From NCBI GenBank assembly GCA_002812745.2, contig NCSJ02000574.1:1-15876 (forward strand): 15,876 bases of DNA, in the 5' to 3' direction. Each line of letters opens with the position of its first letter. Positions within the stretch are counted from its first letter, which is position 1. Shown in pieces: positions 10,284-15,876 of this stretch. Both the position numbers and the translations under genes were made by a program. Origin of the DNA: Scytalidium lignicola (taxonomy: Eukaryota > Ascomycota > Leotiomycetes). Below the pieces are notes generated by a model. That model worked only from the letters and a program-made list of their open reading frames with translations. It had not been told where the DNA came from and made no database searches.

Positions 10284-12440
10284 ATGGCTTCGCAAGTTTC
10301 CGCCGGCAGCCCCGACGGACAACGCCCTGCAAAACGAGCCCGCAGCGCTATTGCTTGCCAGCGGTGCAAGCAGCGCAAACAGCGCTGTGATAATGGCTTT
10401 CCATCTTGCGGCAACTGTGCGGGAGCTGGTGTGAGTACCAGTTGCTTCTACGGGGCAAACATCATCTATCCCGCTGAATATGTCACGTCCTTAGAATCAC
10501 ACATCGTCAATCTCGAGCAAAAGCTGGTGGCATTCGACCCTAATGTAGCTGCTGATCACATGATCGAGAGGCCAACTCCACCGTGGAGTAATGCGAACAC
10601 GCCGGCTTCACATACCAAGAACAATGACTTGCAGAATACAGCAGCAGCAGCAGCAGCATCATCATCACCATCGCAGAATGCTGGGCAGAATCTCGAGATC
10701 GGCACTGGATTTGTTGCTCTCTCGTCGAATGAATATTTAGGAACCTCCAGCGGCTTGCCGTTGGCCAAGATTGTTCAGTCTGCAATTAATCTTGCCGTAC
10801 TGACTGCAGCACAGACAGCTCTGCAGGATCCCAAAAATGGCTCAGCTACTCGTAACTATTCAGATGTGGAAAACGATAACACGCAGAAGGATTCCATTCT
10901 TACCAAAGCTAGCATGCCCTCGGATGCAGTTGGAGACAAGTTAATACATGCTTATACGGACAAAGTTCACTCCAAGCAACCATTCCTCTCCAAAACCAAG
11001 CTTCGACGCCTGCACCAGAGGAGAAATGAATTGTTTCCTAGTGGAAAGGTTTCAAAAGAGCAATCCTTGGCAGAGCGCCTGGACTTTTTTACTTTGCACA
11101 TGGTCTATGCGATTGGGGCGCGTTATTTGCAATTGAGCGATGACTATGACTACATTGCACCAGAAGCCCACTATGCTGCTGCAATCCAGGATATCAATAT
11201 TATTTTTGATGTCCAGAGCATAGAGAACTTGGAATGCATGCTGCTGCTTGCTATTTATCAATTGCGTTCTCCAAGTGGCCCCGGGATCTGGTGGATGATA
11301 GGTATCACCATGCGCCATTGCCTGGACAGTGGCCTGCACCGGAAGTCGAATCTAGCCCATCTCCCTGATCAACGCAGGAAGCGCCTCTTCTGGACGGTTT
11401 ACATGTTGGAAAGATCAGTAGCAAGGACCCTCGGCCGACCCTGCTGTGTTACGGACCGCGAAATTGATGTTGACCTTCCCGCAAACGTCTCGGACGACAT
11501 TGAAGACGAGGCAGAGTTAGCAGCTGCAATTGAGCAGTCACTTCAAAATCCACGGCAATTTACGTCTTTGTCACCGGCAATTCATATCATGCGCATTCAA
11601 AAGATCGAATCTAAAATCCACCACACGATGTATCGAGTAGATAAAGAAACTTCTGCTATCCCACCCCACAAGATTGCACGCTTGAGAGAGGCATTGGAAG
11701 ACTGGAAATCGCAGATACCAAATGTAGTACCTCCAACAAACGAGGATGAGTCCATCCCATACAGCAATAGCGACTACCACATGATCCAATACCACAAGGC
11801 AATATTATTACTCCTCCTGCCGCTACTACCAACTCTTCCACCAAAGCATCCAGATTTTCGGCTTTGTGCATCCTCTGCAGGCCACATTTGCCAATTATAC
11901 AAGCAACTGCACGATCAACAGCGGTACATATCTTATTCTCTGTTGGCACTTCATGCGAATTTTGTGGCAGGGCTCACGATGGTGTACTGTTTCTCCAAGG
12001 ACAAATCAATATTTGATTGGAAGTTCAGCAGTGACATTCGCGCTTGCAGTACGGTGATATATATAATTGCTGAGCGGTGGCCCGCCACGAGAAAGGTTCG
12101 GAATGCCTTCGAGACCTTGGTGTCAGCCACTATCGAAGGAGGTAATAGCACCCTGTCAAAGGAGAGTGTGTCAAAGGAGAGTGTGTCAAAGGAGGGTGGC
12201 ATCTTGCAGGCCGAGTCCAACATGCCGACGGAGAACAATACGCCTAGTGAGAGTACTCTGGGCCAGTCCAATGCTACCGGGGACAACCACGGGAGCCCGC
12301 TCCACTTTGTCGACCCTACAAACGATTTCTGGGGTCTGTTCGAGACCGTGCTTGATGACAAGGAGAGTAGTTGGAGATGGCCAGAGGAGGGGTTCTATAA
12401 TGCCATGGGCGCATTTCCGGAATACGGCTGGAAACTATAG
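10284..12440 (+). CDS. Zn(II)2Cys6 transcription factor with fungal_trans domain
   Basis: Intronless, 718 residues. The DNA-binding cluster is C25-x2-C28-x6-C35-x6-C42-x2-C45-x8-C54, preceded by a basic stretch (AKRAR) and followed by a short predicted coiled coil at about 66-81 (YVTSLESHIVNLEQKL), consistent with a dimer. A polyalanine/serine tract (120-128) comes from a GCA/TCA triplet run. The middle domain, about 215-400, is of the fungal_trans type (CMLLLAIYQLRS, GLHRKS, RKRLFWTVYMLERSVARTLG, REIDVDLP). An acidic, Trp-containing C-terminus (DKESSWRWPEEGF) could activate transcription. The ATG at 10284 has a purine at -3 (GAAATGG). A coding minisatellite lies near residues 625-639. Divergence from the MFS gene suggests control of that exporter. 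It is not obviously any named regulator such as UaY. Its targets are unknown. Confidence 0.93.
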   Translation: MASQVSAGSPDGQRPAKRARSAIACQRCKQRKQRCDNGFPSCGNCAGAGVSTSCFYGANIIYPAEYVTSLESHIVNLEQKLVAFDPNVAADHMIERPTPPWSNANTPASHTKNNDLQNTAAAAAASSSPSQNAGQNLEIGTGFVALSSNEYLGTSSGLPLAKIVQSAINLAVLTAAQTALQDPKNGSATRNYSDVENDNTQKDSILTKASMPSDAVGDKLIHAYTDKVHSKQPFLSKTKLRRLHQRRNELFPSGKVSKEQSLAERLDFFTLHMVYAIGARYLQLSDDYDYIAPEAHYAAAIQDINIIFDVQSIENLECMLLLAIYQLRSPSGPGIWWMIGITMRHCLDSGLHRKSNLAHLPDQRRKRLFWTVYMLERSVARTLGRPCCVTDREIDVDLPANVSDDIEDEAELAAAIEQSLQNPRQFTSLSPAIHIMRIQKIESKIHHTMYRVDKETSAIPPHKIARLREALEDWKSQIPNVVPPTNEDESIPYSNSDYHMIQYHKAILLLLLPLLPTLPPKHPDFRLCASSAGHICQLYKQLHDQQRYISYSLLALHANFVAGLTMVYCFSKDKSIFDWKFSSDIRACSTVIYIIAERWPATRKVRNAFETLVSATIEGGNSTLSKESVSKESVSKEGGILQAESNMPTENNTPSESTLGQSNATGDNHGSPLHFVDPTNDFWGLFETVLDDKESSWRWPEEGFYNAMGAFPEYGWKL
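12156..12200 (+). repeat. 15-bp coding minisatellite, three units
   Basis: Two exact copies of TCAAAGGAGAGTGTG (12156-12170 and 12171-12185) are followed by a third copy with two changes (12186-12200). The repeat is in frame and encodes SKESV, SKESV, SKEGG in a low-complexity linker of the transcription factor. Unit-number change would alter linker length by five residues without shifting the frame. Confidence 0.9.
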
Positions 12441-13155
12441 AGTTGTATCACCAAAGATGAATGGGATGTTTTTGGCTAGATGTACGTCCGTCCGTAATGA
12501 GCGCACCAATGATATTCGGACCGCCATATTGTTGTTCGAGGAGTAATGTAGTTCCGTCCGAGTCTACCTCCGTTTACTGTAGCATTCCTCGACATCCGGT
12601 GTTCCGTCGCATGGCATTGAATATTGAATATTGAATGCCAAGCACCTGGTTAACCCGATCTGAATTCAGGGTTTTGTATGCCAGTCTTAGGCCTTTGGTG
12701 AGATTGTAGCTTATAAGTTAGCGCCATGCTATTAAGAGGTCTCGGCGAGCAGAAGAAGCCCCGTTAGAACTATCGCTGAACACACTCTCCTGTAGAATAT
12801 CAGCGATTGAGACTGGTCTTTTATTGTTGTTATTATCTTATTATCTCCAGAACCGTAGCTTGCCACCGCGTAGGGTGACACTGGGCAGACAGAACTGGCC
12901 TAGCGAGGTGGCATCGTCGGCAGATCCGCACCCGTTTTCGCATAACCCGAAGGAAAATCTGCACCTCTCTACCTATCGCTTGCGCTGTAATCTCACCTGA
13001 GCACGTCCGATTTGGACGCGTCGAGTATCTCTGATATGAACATTCGTATAAATCTGTAAGCATGGCCTGGCCATATACATCTTCAACTCGTCATCTCTTG
13101 TAAAGGCCTCAGAAGCAAACAGGTAGGACCAGGCTACCTGATCCGATCATCGACA
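12441..13155. promoter_or_regulatory. Regulator 3' flank and NCS1 permease promoter
   Basis: No gene was found in these 715 bases. The left part is the 3' flank of the transcription factor and includes three tandem ATTGAAT units (12616-12636) inside a TGGCATT/AATGCCA inverted repeat (12612-12640). The right part is the permease promoter. Four matches to the AreA-type GATA consensus HGATAR occur on the minus strand: 12770-12775, 12833-12838, 12841-12846 and 12973-12978. A CGG-N5-CCG site lies at 12918-12928. GATA control would fit a nitrogen-source transporter, but about two matches would be expected by chance. Confidence 0.4.
12918..12928. promoter_or_regulatory. Second CGG-N5-CCG site, upstream of the permease
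   Basis: CGGCAGATCCG lies 228 bp upstream of the permease ATG. It has the same half-sites, orientation and spacing as the site between the MFS and regulator genes, and shares CGGCA at its left end. The UaY purine regulator prefers N6 spacing, so this is not a UaY site as described. It could be a target of the neighbouring regulator or a chance match. Confidence 0.3.
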
Positions 13156-15072
13156 ATGGCAATCTGGCAGAGGGTGGATCGCGTGATCCGCACGAAACAG
13201 AGCGTGTTCCAACAAGGGGGTGACAAGCACGAAAGAGCTTGGGGAAACGAGGACTTGGATCCAACGCCGTGAGTTTGGATGGCATCTTCTGCCATGTGTC
13301 ATCTCCGCTAAATCAAATCACGTAGGGTCAAGCAGCGTACGTGGAAACACTGGAACTACTTTGCCTTTTTCTGGGCCGTTTCTTTCAACCCCAACCAATG
13401 GAACACGGGGTCTAGCTTGGTCAACCAAGGCCTCGTAAGTTGCTTCCCCGTCCCCGTCCCCGTCCCCGTTGGAGACAACTGCCTACAGTTTAGCTAAACC
13501 AAACCAGCTCTGGTGGCAGGCGACGGTCTCGATCATTGTAGGCAATATCATCTGCTCGATTGTATTGGTATTTGCTTCACGTGGTCCTTCGGTCTACCAT
13601 GTGGGATATCCAGCCTATGTCCGTGCAGCGGCCGGGATGTACGGCTCTTACTTCTTTATATTCCTGCGTGGGGCCGTGGCCATCATCTACTTTGGCCAGC
13701 AAACATACTATGCTGGACAGCTTACCAGTGTCATGATAAGATGTATGGCTGGCGACCACTGGGTAAACATCCACAATGCTCTGCCAAAGTCAGCCGGGAT
13801 CTCGACGCGCGACTTGGCCGCCTTCTTCATCTTTTGGATCATCCAGCTGCCCTTCATGGCCATTCATCCGCAGCGCGCCAAATGGCTCTATGCCATCAAG
13901 AGCTTACTCGCGCCACCCGTGCTACTAGCCTCGTTTGCTTTCGTCGTCGGAAAGAATGGCGGACTTGGCACCACAGTAGCTATTACGAAGGCAGCTAAGA
14001 CGGGTTCGGCTCTCGGCTGGGCATTCATGGCTGGAATTAACTCCGTAGCTGGAAGCATCAGCCCTGAGATTACATCGAATGCGGATCTGGCAAGGTATGC
14101 TCGACGACCGTCAGATACAACCTGGCCCCAAGCAGTGGGAATCGTCCTGAGCAAGTCGCTGGTTATCTTCCTTGGTATCGGAGCCTCAAGTGCAAGCAAG
14201 ACCTTGTGGGGCACGGCCTACTGGAACCTGTGGGATTTGTACGGAGCCATCCTCACCAACTACTGGAATGCGGGCGCGAGAGCAGCTATATTCTTAGCTT
14301 GCTTGGTCCAAATTCTTGCTGTGGTAGCCACGAACCTCGCATCAAACTCCCTCCCTGTTGGCGCAGATTTGACAGGACTCTTCCCGAAGTATTTCAAGTC
14401 AGTACCTCATGTCTCCCAATATCAATGGCTTGTCTTAGCTAACCATTATGCAGTATCCGTCGAGGACAAATTGCTTGTGCTTTCTTATGTTTGGTCACAG
14501 TGCCATGGAAGGTTCTCGCTTCCGCACAAACGTTCCTCACTTTCCTGGGCTCTTATGTGTGCTTCATTGCGCCTCTAATTGCGTTCATGATGTAAGAAGA
14601 AACTCCATTTCTAAGGACCTCCCTGGATCTTACTAATTTCTGATCCAGTTGTGATTACTTCTTCGCACGCAAAGGAAACTTGCATGTCCCATCGCTTTAC
14701 AATGGCACACCAAGCAGCCCATACTGGTATTGGCACGGATTTAACCTCCGTGCCTTTGCGGCATGGGCGATTGGTGTTGCCTTTGTCATCCATGGCTTGT
14801 CTGGCTCGTACAACATCAGCTCCAGCGCCGCTAGCAAACACATGTATACCCTTGGATTTTTGCTCTCATTTACAATTTCTGGGTTGTTTTACTATATCTT
14901 CTGCCTGATCTGGCCTGTACAGGTCTATCCATCTCACAAGGCCGGTGCGTCGACAAAGTTCGAGCACATGGCAGCCACCGATGGGTATTTCGATGATGAT
15001 TCCATACTCGGAGTGGAGCAGCGGTCTGATGTGGAGGATTTTGTGAATGTGAAGGTCCCCGAGAAGATTTAA
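13156..15072 (+). CDS. NCS1 (Fur-type) nucleobase/allantoin-family permease, five exons
   Basis: A predicted plasma-membrane proton symporter for a purine, pyrimidine or ureide such as uracil, uric acid or allantoin; the exact substrate cannot be read off. Exons are 13156-13268, 13326-13434, 13508-14397, 14454-14591 and 14649-15072 (introns of 57, 73, 56 and 57 nt), giving about 557 residues. All joins restore family sequence: DPTP-VKQRTW, NQGL-LWWQAT, KYF-NIRRGQ and IAFM-I-CDYFFARKG. Typical Fur features are NEDLDPTP (31-38) before TM1, SFNPNQWNTGSSL in TM1 (57-69), YFGQQTYYAGQ in TM3 (135-145) and the TM6 substrate region SPEITSNADLARYARRP (259-275). Length and the expected 12 membrane segments match full Fur proteins. 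The start is the first ATG in frame with exon 1. It ends tail-to-tail with the PuuE-like gene. Confidence 0.92.
13446..13469 (+). repeat. CCCCGT tandem repeat (4 units) inside permease intron 2
   Basis: Four exact 6-bp units fill a third of the 73-nt second intron, starting 11 bases after its donor. Each unit contains a GT, but none matches a fungal donor consensus, so they probably do not compete with the real GTAAGT donor. Confidence 0.9.
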
Positions 15073-15393
15073 GACTTTGTACTTTGTGATTTAGGGAAAA
15101 TTGCCTGAGTTGGTAGCTTTATATATTTACTATTGATAGATAATACATTTACAGATTGTGCTTCTGCTCAGGATAATATAGTTACCATGCTTTGAGCAGG
15201 CAGACTTATTAATATCGTGCTTAGTTAATGTGGTTGTTTTGTAGAACGATTTAGTCAGCAGACCATTTCATCACAATAAGCTACAGAGCAACGTGATAAC
15301 TCCAAATATGCAAGCCCGAATAGGTAGTACGTAGTCGGACATTTAGTAAAGCCCCAACCGAAGACCGTGCAATGATATGACCACAAAGTTTAT
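15073..15393. other. Convergent intergenic region
   Basis: This contains the 3' flanks of the permease (+) and the PuuE-like gene (-). It is AT-rich with several A/T-only stretches (for example around 15119-15150) of the kind that serve fungal polyadenylation on both strands. No gene or conserved structure was seen. Confidence 0.5.
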
Positions 15394-15876
15394 TTATGAT
15401 TTTCCCTTATAGGGNAAACTTGCTCGAGAAATGCTCTGCTATCTCTCCCCTAGTAGCGACCCACACACCTTCCTTCTTACTGATATAATCCAAGAAGTTC
15501 TGCAGCATTTTTGCCCTGCCCGGCTTGCCAGTCAATCGAGGATGGATACCGACGGACATCATCTTGCCGCCCTCAGCGTAGAGCATATCAAACGTGTTCT
15601 TCAGGAGATCCTCCCAGTTGTTGCCACCAAAGTTATTTGGCGCGACAAATTTCATGTCGTTCGTGTCATATGCATACGGAAGGACCAGCAGGCCCTTCGC
15701 ATTCGCCTCGTCCTCCATGCTCACATCCACCCAGTACGGTACATCGTCATTGAACGCATCCGCCTCCCACTTTAGCGGCACGCCCATCTCATGGAACGCC
15801 TCCCAGATGACACCGACGCTATTCGGGCTTCCGCGGCCGGCAAACCAGCCCTGCGGCGGCACACCGGAGGTCTTGG
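15394..15876 (-). CDS. PuuE-like polysaccharide-deacetylase-family protein (partial)
   Basis: The C-terminal 155-160 residues of a protein whose 5' part lies beyond the right edge. It matches the group annotated as putative urate-catabolism protein or PuuE allantoinase-like, in the NodB/polysaccharide-deacetylase fold; fungal members are often labelled chitin deacetylase. Visible conserved blocks, in order, are GWFAGRGSPNS, DDVPYWVDV, LPYAYDTNDMKF, VGIHPRLTGKPGRAKML and VWVATRGEIAEHF. The enzymatic type fits hydrolysis of a cyclic amide such as allantoin; this is inferred, not shown, and the N-terminal metal or catalytic residues are out of view. The C-terminus depends on the ambiguous base at 15415. 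Counted as a base, the frame stops at 15407 after SSKFxL. Omitted, it continues as SSKFPYKGKS and stops at 15394, which I prefer. Convergent with the NCS1 permease, a plausible transport partner. Confidence 0.82.

Noticed and set aside
10304..10314. Third CGG-N5-CCG
   Set aside because: It lies within the coding start of the regulator in a GC-rich stretch, so I did not list it as a regulatory site.
7910..12440. Secondary-metabolite gene cluster
   Set aside because: An exporter plus Zn2Cys6 regulator is suggestive, but no backbone or tailoring enzyme is present in the window.
13435..13507. Reading the permease as starting inside this stretch without splicing
   Set aside because: It would begin with TTG inside the CCCCGT repeat and lose TM1. 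Splicing from exons 1 and 2 restores a full Fur-type N-terminus.

Overview
The window looks like nuclear DNA of a filamentous ascomycete (Pezizomycotina). The genes carry short GT-AG introns (50 to 107 nt), several with CTAAC-like branch points. The families are typically fungal: a Zn(II)2Cys6 regulator with a fungal_trans domain, a 14-TM DHA2-type MFS exporter, a FacC/Yat2-like carnitine acetyltransferase and a Fur-type NCS1 permease. No genus can be named from the sequence alone. Four isolated Ns all touch A/T homopolymers, which suggests uncertain homopolymer lengths in the assembly.

Layout, left to right. Positions 1-986 are AT-rich and hold a near-perfect 57-bp inverted repeat (151-279). 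A small two-exon ankyrin-repeat gene follows on + (987-1678). Positions 1679-2873 show no convincing gene, only a weak decayed-looking reading frame on -. A three-exon carnitine acetyltransferase gene lies on - (2874-5607). A long intergenic stretch (5608-7909) has a GC-richer, possibly relic segment around 6230-6760. A four-exon MFS transporter on - (7910-9848) is divergent from an intronless Zn2Cys6 regulator on + (10284-12440), with 435 bp between their ATGs. A five-exon NCS1 permease on + (13156-15072) converges on the 3' part of a PuuE-like polysaccharide-deacetylase-fold gene on -, which runs off the right edge.

How the genes may work together. The regulator/exporter pair has the layout of a locally controlled efflux unit, and a CGG-N5-CCG inverted site sits almost exactly midway between the two start codons. 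The NCS1 permease beside a PuuE-like allantoinase/urate-catabolism-type protein suggests an uptake-plus-ring-opening module for a purine breakdown product or other cyclic ureide/amide. A second CGG-N5-CCG lies upstream of the permease, so the regulator could control it too; this is speculative because the motif is short. The carnitine acetyltransferase is a housekeeping acetyl-shuttle gene with no obvious link to the rest.

Most of the window is ordinary fungal genome. The items most worth a second look are the long hairpin, the permease/deacetylase pair, the shared promoter motif, and an ambiguous base that probably breaks the true C-terminus of the deacetylase. All exon structures were assembled by eye from splice signals, reading-frame continuity and family conservation.
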